Part shown: piece after piece, positions 1 to 10,154 of the stretch | Layout of the letters: each line of letters opens with the position of its first letter | How positions within the stretch are numbered: the stretch's first letter is position 1 | DNA from: Cymbidium sinense | Taxonomy: Eukaryota > Streptophyta > Magnoliopsida > Asparagales > Orchidaceae | Length of the DNA: 64,000 bases | Assembly: GCA_021442155.1 (NCBI GenBank) | Contig: CM038223.1 | Location: 30,850,983-30,914,982 of the forward strand | Direction: 5' to 3' | The notes under the pieces: generated by a model | Database searches by the model: none | The model's input: only the letters and a program-made list of their open reading frames with translations | Told to the model about the DNA's origin: nothing | Made by a program: the position numbers and the translations under genes

Positions 1-344
1 TTCCAAGTTAAAGTTTAAATACCCAACATCGATTATTAGTCTTAGATTTTAAGATGGAAGATTGGAAAATGAAAAAATAAATCAAATTATTGTCTTAGGA
101 TTAGATGGAGGCACTTAAAGAACACTAATAAAAATATTTTAAGAGCAAGCTATAAGATCTTAGAATTTGGGATGTTCGTAAGGAAGCTAATGTTATGTGA
201 GAAAAAGTAGCAAGTGAAATTAAGTTGCTAAAAATATACTTGGAGAATCAAAAGGAAAAGCTTCTTTTAATAAAAATAGTTTGTGGGGCAGTTAGAATGT
301 GCAAGAAAAGATAAAAAAATAAGAAATGTTGTTATAAAACTTGG

Positions 345-2090
345 TTGAGATGTAAAAACTTTGAGAATTTGGAAAAATATAAAGTGGCATGTAGAGATTC
401 TAAGAAAGCAATATATGATGTAAAATATTTAATTTTTAGTGATTTATATAATAGATTAGAAACCAAAGAAGGTGAAAGATGTATGTATAAGTTAGCTAAC
501 CAAAGAGATAAGAGAAGTAAAGATCTAGCTCAAGTGAGGTGTATTAAGGATAAAAATCATAAAGTGTTTTTCTTAGAAAAGGATATTGAAAATAGGTGAA
601 TGAGATATTTTGAAATACTTTTCAATGAAGGATTTAAAAATATGATTGATTTTAGTAACCTTAATACCCTAAACAAAAATAGAGAATTTTATTTTTATCA
701 TCGTATTAGTAAATCTGACATTATATAAGCTTCAAAGAAAATGAAATGTGAAAAAAAAAGTCGGACCTGATGATATTCAAATAAAAGTGTGGAAATGTTT
801 AGGAGATCAAGGAATTTCTTGGCTTATAAATCTTTTTAATGTTATTTTAAAGACTAAAAATATGCTAGATGAGTGGAGAAAGAGTTCATTGGTTCCTATA
901 TTTAAGAATAAAGGTGATGCATAAGAGTGTGTAAATTATAGAGGAAATAAGTTAACGTGCAAACATTAAAATTATGGGAGAGAGTAATTGAGCATAGGTT
1001 ATGATGTGATACAAAAGTTTCTTACAATCAGTTTGGTTTCATGTCAGGTAGATCTACTATGGATGTTATACATTTGTTAAAATGTTTGATGGAGAAGCAT
1101 AGAGAAATCAAGGAGGATCTACATATGATATTTATTGATTTAGAGAAAGCTTATGATAAAGTTTCAAGAGATGTTCTTTGGAGAGTTCTAGAAAAGAAAG
1201 GAGTTAATATTGGTTATATTCAAGTCATTAAGGATATGTATACTAGAGCTATTACTTGTGTCCAAACATAAGGAGGATTGACAAAATATTTTCCCATTTC
1301 AGTTGGATTACATCAAGGATCAGCTTTAAGCCCTTATATTTTTTGCTTTAGTTATGGATGTTCTTACTTGGCATTTACAAGAAGATGTACCTCGGTGTAT
1401 GATTTTTGCTAATGACATTCTTCTTGTTGATAAGACTAGAGGAGTCCAAGAGAAACTTGAATTATGGAGGTCAACCTTAGAGTCTAAAGGTTTTCATTTA
1501 AGTAGATCTAAAACTAAATTTATGGAGTGTAATTTTAGTTGTAGAAGTTATATTGGTAGTGTTGTGACATTAAGTGAACAAGTCATTAAAAAGAGTGAGT
1601 GATTCAAATGTTTAGGCTCTATTGTTCAAAATGATGGTGAAATAGATGGAGATGTTATTAGTAGAATTCAAGTTGGATGGTTGAAGTGGAGGAATGCATC
1701 TGGCCCATTGTGTGATAGAAAAGTACTACTTAAACTTAAGGGAAAATTTTATAAGATGGTGGTAAGACTTGCAATGATTTATGGTTCAGAATGTTGGCTA
1801 ATGAAAGAGAAGCATGAGACTAATTTAAGTGTTGTAGAGATAAGCATGCTCAGGTGGATGAATGGCTTTACTCTTAGAGATAAAATGTGAAATGAGTTTG
1901 TTCGGGAAAAGTTGGAGTAGCTCCAGTGGCAGATAAGATTAGAGAGAGACACCTTAGATGGTTTGGCTACATAAAGCATCAGTCATCCAATGACCTGGTT
2001 AGGAGAGTAGATGAATTAGATTTTTCTTATGTTAAGAAAGGTAGAGAGGTAGACCTAAAAAGGCATGGTTAAGATGTATAAAAAATGACC
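345..2090 (+). pseudogene. RTE reverse transcriptase remnant
   Basis: This is a broken RT gene, readable in four main open stretches (345-599, 1041-1271, 1354-1602, 1681-1890) separated by stops and frameshifts. The first stretch is the linker between endonuclease and RT. The second begins with the SGRST motif and carries DLEKAYDKV, the RT palm motif with its catalytic Asp. The third carries the second catalytic box, which reads FANDILLVD where active members have FADD, so one of the paired aspartates is Asn. The fourth carries CDRKVLLKLKGKFY and YGSECW, typical of the RTE C-terminus. Function in the family is target-primed reverse transcription; this copy cannot perform it. Confidence 0.85.
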
Positions 2091-2185
2091 TTAGTATACT
2101 TGAATTAAATGAGAATTTGACACATAATGGGACATAATGGAGACAATGGATTCATGTAGTCGACCCCACTTAGTGGGATAAAGGC

Positions 2186-2216
2186 TTGTTATTGTTGTTG
2201 TTGTTATTGTTATTGT
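2186..2216 (+). repeat. RTE 3' tail, TTG/TTA trinucleotide repeat
   Basis: An imperfect run of TTG and TTA units directly follows the conserved RTE 3' end. RTE elements end in short tandem repeats instead of poly(A), so this marks the element terminus. The second copy in the window ends the same way, with (TTG)n read on the minus strand at 44704-44728. Confidence 0.8.
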
Positions 2217-2439
2217 TTGGGATTAATTAGGGCTTAAAATGTTTTAATAAAACCCAAATTATAGCCAACATACCACATATAATTTAGGAATTTTAATTTT
2301 AAAGGATTTCTCTCTTCAAGATGAATCCATAGAGCCCAAGTTTGTAGTTTTTAGATTTATATTTAATTTCCTATGAATTGTTTAATTTTTATAAATTTGT
2401 TTCTTAAATTTTTAATTCAAAAAACCTGAATTTCTCATT

Positions 2440-3110
2440 TAAGTGCATCGGATCCACATGGATCTGCATGTACATGGGATCCACGTTAAAATGAAAATGC
2501 ACGTGGGTCAATTATGGGCCGTCTGATCAAAGATTGAATGGCCATGATTCAATCTATGGTTCCTCTTATTAGTTTTAATTAGATATTGGACTATTCCTTT
2601 AAAAAGGAACATATGTCAAAGATTATGTTTCTTACAATGATGGCAGAGGCCGAGAGCCATTCATCATTTTTGTGTGATTTTCGTCCATCCAACCATTGAA
2701 ATCACGTGATTTTGATGCCAAATCCATCAGTGGATAAAATAATGGAGATATAAATGATTTCATCTCACTTGAGATCAAATTTCTTTCTAAAAATACCAAA
2801 ATTGAAAGCTTAAGGGAGGTCATTAATGGCATACCTCTATCCCAATGATCTTCGATGGTGGGATTGACTCCAATAGTTGTGGAACGATGTGGGGAGCTCA
2901 TGTGCCAAAGGAATTGAGTTGCCTCCATATGGATCACCTCCTAGACCAAGCTTGGCTTAGATTCTATCGACTATGTTCATTCTTCAGCCTCCCCGGCAAT
3001 GAGAGGACTAGGGGAAGATGGGTTTTGACTTTGTCCAAGGTCTGGAAGGTGATGGGAGAGTCTATTTCACTTGGGAATGGCTCTTGGTAAAGTTTCCATT
3101 GAAGACGTGA
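2440..3110 (-). repeat. GC-richer core of the long LTR, copy 1
   Basis: This segment is visibly less AT-rich than its surroundings and is shared between LTR copies. It contains GGATCCACATGGATC-like words and GATCAAAGAT next to GGATG-like sequence. An open frame at 2845-3090 on the plus strand, antisense to the LTR, aligns in frame with one at 48143-48355 on the minus strand, also antisense to its LTR. Both contain GIDSNSC and VPKELSCL. No known protein is recognised in it. Confidence 0.55.
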
Positions 3111-3880
3111 GCCTTTTAGCTTAGTTTTCCTTCCTCTTAGTTGGCTGAGGCTAATTAAAATCCTTGGAGGTTAGTTACATGGCTCACTAGCCATCCAACA
3201 CCTACCTAAGATAAAGAGGTGGAATAGGGAATGAAGATATAGTGTTGGACTTGGCTTTACATGTTTTTGATTCCATAGCCTCTTCTTAGGCTTTGGATTT
3301 ATTAAAAGTTGATTAAGTGGCATAATCTTGGCTGGGAATCAATATTTATTTAGTTTGGGAAAGGTTTGGTTACATTCCAAGGGGATTAGTTAAAGATTGG
3401 GTTAAAATCTATTTCAATTATGCCATTTAATAATTTCTTTAATTAGTTTGATTTAAGTTGCTTCACTTGATGGATTAGCTTTAGATCAATGTTTAGATTG
3501 CATCCATTTAATTATTAATGAACTTATTAATCAAAGAGTTTTAAGGATTTTAAAATTCATGAAGTGCTTACTTTAGGTTTAGTCCATTTTGATTTAATTA
3601 GAATTAGGTTGATTTTAATTAAGTCAAATGACTTATTTGGCTCAATTATAAGCATTTAACTTTCAATTGAATTAATCAAAGCAATTTGGAATGCATCGAT
3701 CAAACTAATTCCAATTTTATTTCATTTTGAACCCATTTGACCTAAGTTGGGCTTAATGGGTTAAGTTTGGGTTCATTTGGATCAAATGACCAAGTTGGAC
3801 CCAATGATGGTTGATTTATGTTCAATAATCATTTTTAAATGATTTTGGACAATTAATTTATGTTGATTTGAGTTAGATTT

Positions 3881-3885
3881 GGGTT
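3881..3885. other. Target duplication, left copy (GGGTT) of the copia-like solo LTR
   Basis: GGGTT lies directly before the TG terminus at 3886, and AGGTT lies at 6563-6567 directly after the CA terminus. One base differs, as expected for an old insertion. Confidence 0.55.
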
Positions 3886-6562
3886 TGTTAAGAGGCTATG
3901 GAGGGGATGAGGGGGTCATTGGGTTTTAAAAATTAATTTTAAACTTTATAGAAGACTTAAACCTTTAATGATTATGCCTTAATAAAATATAGCAATAATC
4001 AACAACAATATAGAAAAGTAAAGGGTAGAAAAATAATGAAAGAGAACAGAAAGATTTTTATGAGGTTCGACCAAATCCTAAAACCAGCCTACGTCCACGC
4101 CTAACCACCTAGGCTAGGAATTCACTAAATCAAAATTGAGATTACAACAAATCTTTTGTACTCTCTTTCACAGGAAAGTACAACACAACACTATACTTTT
4201 TTTAACGGGCAAGTACAACCCAACCATGTACTTTCTTTAACATGAAAGTACAACCCAATGAAAGTATCTAACTCTGCTCTCTAAGGCAAGTGAAATCAAA
4301 TGAAAGAAAGATAGCTCACTTTAATTGATATTTAAATATGTAAACAATGATTAAACTTGAAGTATGTAAATGATGCAAATGAAACTTGAAACTACTTGAT
4401 GTGAATGTAATACCTTGAAATTAAATTGATTTAATTTTAATGATTACAAATACAGTACAATAAATATTTAAAAACTAGATTAATTACTTTTACAAAAGAG
4501 ACTTTGAGTTTTCAAAAGATCAGATGTAAAATGAGATCTTAAATCACATAAACTCAATTTAAAAACTCTTTTCGAAAAGGAATATCACTTGTGCAAAGCA
4601 TCAAACTATTTAATAGAAAAAGAAAACTTGCAACTTACAAGTGTTCTTTATGAACTAATTTTCATAACATAAGTTTCACTTTATCATATGTGAAAATAAA
4701 GATAAGAGATGAGTTTTAACATAAAACTATAATTAAAATAAAATAAAGCTTTCGGCCAACTTGAGAAAGTGTATGAATAGATATGTTAAGCATAAATCAA
4801 ATTGATCAAATACTAAAGAATCTTACTCTAAGAAAGAAATTAAGGTCTCACATAAGGAGAGTAATGAAATAAATTAAAAGAATTTTTAATAAATTTTGGC
4901 TATGAGAAATTTCTACCAACCAACTTCTTTTGTTTAATCTTCAAACCAATCATGTGTAGGTTGGAAGATGGAAGAAGGATGATGAAATTAACACTAGATT
5001 CACCAAGAAAAGATCTCCAAGAGTTTTTGCAAGAATTAGGCCAAGAGAGGGCTTTTCTAAGAGAGATTTTTCTAAGAGGATTTAACCTACTCTAAGGAAC
5101 ATTATTTATAAGACAAGGGGTCATGAAGGTCAGCCAAGAGAAGGAAAAAAATAAGAAAACTTATTTGGAATTAATTTAAATATAAATCAATCAAAATAAA
5201 AATAAATGACATGAGATAAAAAAAATTGGCCAAAGAGAAATAGAGGGAATTTAATATGGAAGGTTGGTTTAATTTAAAAATCAATTTAAAATTCAAATTC
5301 CATGAGAAGGATTTTGGTCAAGGTGAGGAAGAGGGAAAATATACATGGTAAGTAATTTAAATTGAATTCAAATCTATTTATCTTTGCTACAAAAAAATTA
5401 GCCAAGGCATTATGGAGGGAAAAATAATTTGGAAAGATTTAAATTGAATAAATTCATTATATGACCTGATTTATAATGTAATTAAGAGGTTAATGCTTAT
5501 GTGGATCAGCCAAGAGAGAGAGAGGAGAGAAGAGTTTGCATTATTACCAAATAAGTCATGACACAATTAATTGTCCAAGTGAAAAGGGAATAATTCAAAT
5601 TTTGATTAATTTAAATTAAGCATGATATACGATCGGCCAAAAAGAAGTTTCCATAATAGTGTTCAATTAGTATTCAATGCAGTATCATGGAATATTCAAT
5701 CAATTCATCTAGATTGAATGAAGGAAGGAAAGGGATAACATACAAGCTTTATTTAATAAAAATCCAAGAAATATTCAAAAATTCGGCCAAGGTTGTTTCC
5801 TAAAATAGATTAAATTAAATTTAATGCACTCAATTCAATTTAAATTATGATGAATTAGATCTTAGGATAATTCAAATTAATATTCATCATGATATTAATT
5901 TGAATACAATTAAGAGCATAGTTGGCCATGGGATGTTTCTAAAAATAGAATTTATATAAAAGGAAAGAGGATAATTTTATGGCTTATTTTAATTTAATTT
6001 TAATTAACCCAAATAAATTCAAATTAATTCAAATTACTTCAATTATAGTAGCATAAGTTTAGCCAAAAATATTCCATAAAATGTTAAGTTTAAATTTTCT
6101 CACATGTAATCAAGAGAATGTTTAATTTGAATTCAAAATAATTCAAATTAAAGATACAACTCTCACATAATTTAGAAAAAAATAGGGATAATTATTAAAA
6201 TAATTTAAATAACTCTCACATAATTAATTTAGCAAATAATCATGAAACAATTGGGCCAAAAAAGTTTAGGATGAAAAATAGGATATGAGAGAGAAAAATA
6301 ATATAAAGAATAATTTCAAGATAATTGAATTTTATGCATGCAATAAATGGATAATGAATATATTTTAGCATGGAAATAGTTTATGAGATGTGAAATCAAT
6401 TTAACTTACATGAAAGTACAATAACTATAACATGGCTTACACATTTAGTTCACATTATTCAAAAATGAATAATCTATCTAGCAAAGAAATAATTAGCTCT
6501 TATTACACAAAGTTTGTTATCATCAAATCAAATGGTGAGATACACAAGATGTATAATCAACA
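3886..6562 (-). mobile_element. Copia-like solo LTR, minus orientation
   Basis: The segment begins TGTTAAGAGG and ends TAATCAACA, so it has TG...CA termini. It is flanked by GGGTT (3881-3885) and AGGTT (6563-6567), a 5-bp target duplication with one mismatch. Removing it restores the sequence of the interrupted gypsy LTR (GATTTAGGTTTGAAC in related copies). Read on the minus strand it starts near a GATGATAACAAAC word, and its downstream end has a repeated GGGTTGTACTT word and a GGTTTGGTCGAACC-type block. These features recall SIRE/Maximus-type copia LTRs. No internal domain is present, so it is probably a solo LTR left by recombination. The middle (4750-6260) holds about a dozen GGCCAA-anchored degenerate repeats. 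Confidence 0.6.
4750..6265 (-). repeat. Degenerate GGCCAA-anchored repeats inside the copia-like LTR
   Basis: The word (T/C)GGCCAA or AGCCAA followed by a purine run recurs near 4754, 5035, 5133, 5228, 5398, 5506, 5634, 5782, 5930, 6060 and 6252. The units between are AT-rich with TTTAAATTGAATTC-like words. Spacing drifts from about 85 to 190 bp, so this is a very diverged tandem expansion. The related LTR at 56572-57220 lacks it, which accounts for most of the size difference. Confidence 0.45.
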
Positions 6563-7150
6563 AGGTTTGAACCCAATAAGACCCATTTAGGCCCATTTAG
6601 GCCAAATGACCTAATTAACTTATTTAAGGCCTCATTAAATTTATATTCTTTTAAATTCATATTTATATATGTTTATATCATCATTCCAACCATTTGGAAT
6701 GATTTTATTTGGTCAAATTTTGGTGGGGCCCACATAAGTCAAACCCATGTAAAAAGGGTTGACCAATCTTTGACCTTTAGTTTGGATTTGGATTCATTTA
6801 ATTTTATGTCATGGGTCATGCTTTTAATTTTATTTAATTTATGTTTTTTTTTGGATTTAATTGAATTTCTTTAGATTTATATGATTCTTTGCTTAATTAA
6901 GGTAATTTGATTTAGTTCCTAATTAAACCTTAATCAAAGCTTAATCAATTTCAAAATTAGAGTGGTATGTTTATGTTAAATATTTTGTTTGAATCTAACT
7001 AAACCCATTAAGTTAGATCAATCTGAAGAAGGTGCACTAGATCACTAAGTGTGATGTCATAGATGCTTAGTTAGGAGACCTTTAATTTATGATTAGAAGT
7101 CATAATGATTGCCTTTCGAAGAAATGTTAACCTAATCCAAAAATGACAGA
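6563..7150 (-). mobile_element. Long Tat/Ogre-type LTR, minus orientation, terminal piece
   Basis: This continues the LTR interrupted at 3885. It carries the block GTGGGGCCCACATAAGTC, the TAGATCACTAAGTG word and, at its right end, the inverse of the LTR start (GTTAACCTAATCCAAAAATG), which matches the reverse complement of the B element LTR start at 43649. A CATCCCT run beyond it is a possible polypurine-tract remnant. The gypsy RT remnant follows immediately. Confidence 0.7.
6723..6733. promoter_or_regulatory. GTGGGGCCCAC palindrome in the LTR (TCP-type site)
   Basis: GTGGGGCCCAC fits the GTGGGNCCCAC consensus known for plant TCP transcription factors. The equivalent position is intact at 32693-32703 and 44071-44081 (GTGGGTCCCAC) and at 54992-55002 (GTGGGGCCCAC), and changed at 63750-63760 (GTGAGGTCCAC). 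Use as a promoter element is inference. Confidence 0.4.
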
Positions 7151-8160
7151 TGGCATCCCTGCTATTGCTATGAGTATAGAGGGATCAATTTTAATTCTTC
7201 TATGACGCATAATAAAGTCTACAAATTTCTCAAAATTCATGCCAAAAGCACATTTTAAGGGATTCATCTTCAAGTTAAAAATTCATATTCTATCGAATAC
7301 AACCCTTAAATCACTTATGTGCTCATCTTGGGCTCTTCTTTTGATAACCAAACATCAGCATAGCATTCTACATACTTATGTATTAGATCATCGAAGATGT
7401 GGGTCATTGCCCTTTCATATATAGCGCCAACATTTTTCAAGCCAAATGTCATCACCTTGTAGTAATAAATTCCAATCGATGTACAACAGGGCATATTTTT
7501 TCATCCTCAAGAGCCATCTTAATTTGGTTGTACCTTGATGAATCATCTATAAAGGAGAACATATCATAGTTTGATGTGTTGTCTACCATGAGTTCTACAT
7601 TGGGTAAGGGGAAGATATTTTTTGTGCATGCTTTTTATTTAAGTTGATGAAGACATGGATTTGCCCATTTTTCTTCTATATAGGGATGATATTAGCAATC
7701 AAATCAACATATTTTTCTTCACAGATAAATCTTACTATAATAAGCTTCTTGGTTTCAATGATTACTTTCTCTTTGTTTTCCAACACATTCACCTTGATGC
7801 TTGCTTTACTAGCAGTACATCAAGTTTAATGGCAAGTTTATGTATAGCCACATCGGTGATAAGCTTAGCATTTTTAATGTAATTTCATTTGAAATTATCT
7901 TTATATCCATAGAGAAATGCATTTAATTTCTCCAAATTTCTTTATTTGAGGTTGGAACTAACAAAAATTGTCCTAGGTTCATTTTTAGTGCCCAAGTTGA
8001 TTTCTCAAAGTTCAATAGCTTAATTTCCTTATTTAAATTTTTTCAAAGCCTTTTTGAGATCAATAATCAATTCATATTTAATTATATTCTTATTTTGCAT
8101 ACAAAATAGCCTTTGTTCATTTATAACTTTAGAAGAAAGTTCTTCTTTTTGGGATGCAGT
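7150..8160 (-). pseudogene. Ty3/gypsy reverse transcriptase remnant
   Basis: Read on the minus strand, this is the RT core of a gypsy element. FPLPN and a fingers segment are followed by FSFIDDSSRYNQIKM near 7560-7515, where the usual motif is F(M/I)DGFSGYNQI. Further on lies CYADVWLSKEE near 7360-7320, the position of the YVDD catalytic box, now YADV. An FGMNFEKFVDF-like stretch near 7250 corresponds to the LGF(I/V)V region. RNase H, integrase and the 3' untranslated region are missing between it and the LTR on its left. Many frameshifts are present. Confidence 0.75.
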
Positions 8161-8550
8161 ATAGCATGATCTCATTGAAGGAGATGTTGAAGTAGTATAT
8201 CCTAATCACCATATGGTGAACTTTCCATATCCTATGTAATTTTGTGTATTATCCCCTTGCTAGGGCCTCTTAAATAATTGAGCTTGAATGTTGGATTATT
8301 TAGGCTGAATGTTATCTTTAATGTGTTTCTTTAGAACTGATAAGAAGTATTGAGGAATCATTATTAAAATGCATTCTTCCTCAAAATTATATTTATCAAA
8401 TAATATTTGAGTGTGATTTATGATTCACTCTTCTATCTTATAGAAAAGGATCCCAAATTCATTATAACCACTTGTGGTGAAAATTTTCTATAAGGGAGTT
8501 GCCTTTCAAATCTGTGGAGAGAAAAGAAAGAGGAACTCTTACAAAAATTC
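8161..8550 (-). pseudogene. Gypsy protease-RT linker and leader remnant
   Basis: The stretch 8230-8490 is nearly the same as 18055-18296 in the neighbouring minus element, where it lies beyond the protease. Read on the minus strand it carries PQYFLSVLKK and NYLRGSGKG-like residues, reminiscent of the short Gly-rich segment before RT in Tat elements. From about 8490 the sequence jumps to leader-like DNA (TTTCTTTTCTCTCCA on the minus strand) next to the LTR at 8550. Gag and protease are therefore deleted in this copy. Confidence 0.5.
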
Positions 8551-10105
8551 ATCTTGGTAAGACACCACATAGATCCACAGATGTATTTATTCAGGTAATT
8601 GGATACGTCATCAAGGAAATAGTGTACTATCTCGAGAGATAGAAATCACAACCCTTTAATGGAACCAATCAGCTCAATAAGGACTCCTAAGGATGATGAG
8701 TCTGCATATGTACCAGAGATTCTTTTCTTACTTTACATAGAAAAGTAAAGCAAGATTTATTTTAAATTGGGTTCATTAAATTTTTTACAAGGGCAAGCCC
8801 TCATAGTTAATTACATTCTAAGGGACGGGATCCCTTAGGAAAACTCTTGATTAAGGTAAATGATTGTTATCTTTGAAGATTTCAATAGGAAGAACTATCA
8901 ATCGATTGGTTTATGCTTGAAGATCAAATGGGATTGATCAATAGAGGGAGTTATTATTGAAACAAAAATTGAAGATAAGTGGGAGATACCTACAATACTA
9001 GGAAACCTAGCGAGCATCTCAAACTATCCTAAAATTGGGCTTTACATTTTGGAAATTAATTTAGTTTGTTTGAGTTGCATTTTTCATTAGAATTTTAGAA
9101 CTTAAGATTGCTTAATGCAAGATTAAGGAAATGCCTAAGAGGTGAGGAATTATGCTTATGGCCCACAAAGGGGAGAAGCAACCTCAAAACCTAAATCTAG
9201 GGAGCTTCGGCGAGGGTGGAAGCACATCTTAAATTTAAGGCAAAAATAGGTAATTGGTTTGCCTTCACAAGAGAGGACAAACCACCTGATAGTTTGGACT
9301 TACAACCACTTGGGGGTGGCCACCAACTAACTCCTATGATTTTAAATACATGTAGGCAAGTCTTCATGCTTATGTAAGATAGCTAGGCTGTTATTATTTA
9401 GAAAAAAGACTAAGTCCTTAAACTCACTCCCTAAATAGACTAGATCATGTAAAAAGACATGCTTCAAATGAACTAAATCTAATGCAATTCAAATTTTATT
9501 TTATTTCATTTTGGATAATTATTTTGGCTCACGCTAATAGGATTTTTTATGACCAATGCATGAGAAAGAAGATTATTGTCCAAAATTATTGAGAATGGAG
9601 GAGGTGAGTTTCCACCACGGCTCTCAAAGGTCAAGCTAAGTTTCTTTGGCAAAAGTGGAAGCCCTCCAATCAAGAGTGAAATAAGATGCATTTGTGCATG
9701 ATATTACAAAGAAATACTCATCCAGCTAAGGGGTTGCTAATTCTTTTATCTTGATTTTAAACCTAAGCTTTATGTGAGGTTATGAGTTGTTTAATTTTCA
9801 TTTGAGTTGTTAAGTGGGATAAAAGATTTATTTTTTCCTAAAGAGCCTAATCCACATCTAGGCCATAAATAAAGCAAGGAAGAAACTAGAAAATCAGGCC
9901 ACTTATTGCAAAAGTTAAACAAATCATCAATCAATTTATAAAGCTAATCATAAAAAAGAATAAATGGTCATTGTGGTCGGGCACCACCGCACAAACTTGA
10001 AAATATCAAATATGGGTAGTCAAGCTCTACCCTTATATAACCCAGATTACAAATAAATTAAATTACAATTTAAGCAAGGAATTCATTATTATGGGGGTCT
10101 TCAAG

Positions 10106-10154
10106 CTTCTTTCTTCTTTCTTCTTTCTTCTTTCTTCTTCTTCTTTCTTCTTTT
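10106..10154. repeat. (CTTCTTT)n microsatellite
   Basis: An imperfect polypyrimidine run built of CTTCTTT and CTT units lies within the long LTR. Confidence 0.9.

Larger units (their letters stand above)
1..2216 (+). mobile_element. RTE-clade LINE, 3'-complete copy cut by the window edge
   Basis: This non-LTR retrotransposon would have encoded an AP-type endonuclease followed by reverse transcriptase. The left edge of the window falls inside it: the first bases match, in reverse complement, the second copy near position 46880, so roughly 860 bp holding the endonuclease start lie outside. The visible part holds the endonuclease-RT linker, the RT core, the conserved C-terminal region and the family's conserved 3' end (CCCACTTAGTGGGATAAAGG), followed by a short TTG/TTA repeat tail. 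The tail and the RT sequence together identify the plant RTE clade. The copy is dead, with many stops. It sits inside a minus-oriented long LTR, so it is antisense to its host repeat. A target duplication cannot be tested because the 5' end is missing. Confidence 0.85.
2217..3885 (-). mobile_element. Long Tat/Ogre-type LTR, minus orientation, left piece
   Basis: This is part of the long LTR family that recurs across the window (8550-17338, 43649-51463, 51464-55573, 58710-63858). It shares with them the relatively GC-rich core and the AT-rich block of TTGACC/GGTCAA words, in the same order but inverted relative to the plus copy. It continues leftward under the RTE insertion and out of the window, and rightward at 6563 after the copia-like solo LTR. 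The orientation follows from alignment by eye to the 43649-51463 copy. There is no coding capacity; short open frames here are incidental. Confidence 0.7.

Noticed and set aside
4070..4100. GGTTCGACC word as a tRNA or SINE B-box
   Set aside because: No A-box at the right distance; it belongs to the conserved downstream end of the copia-like LTR.
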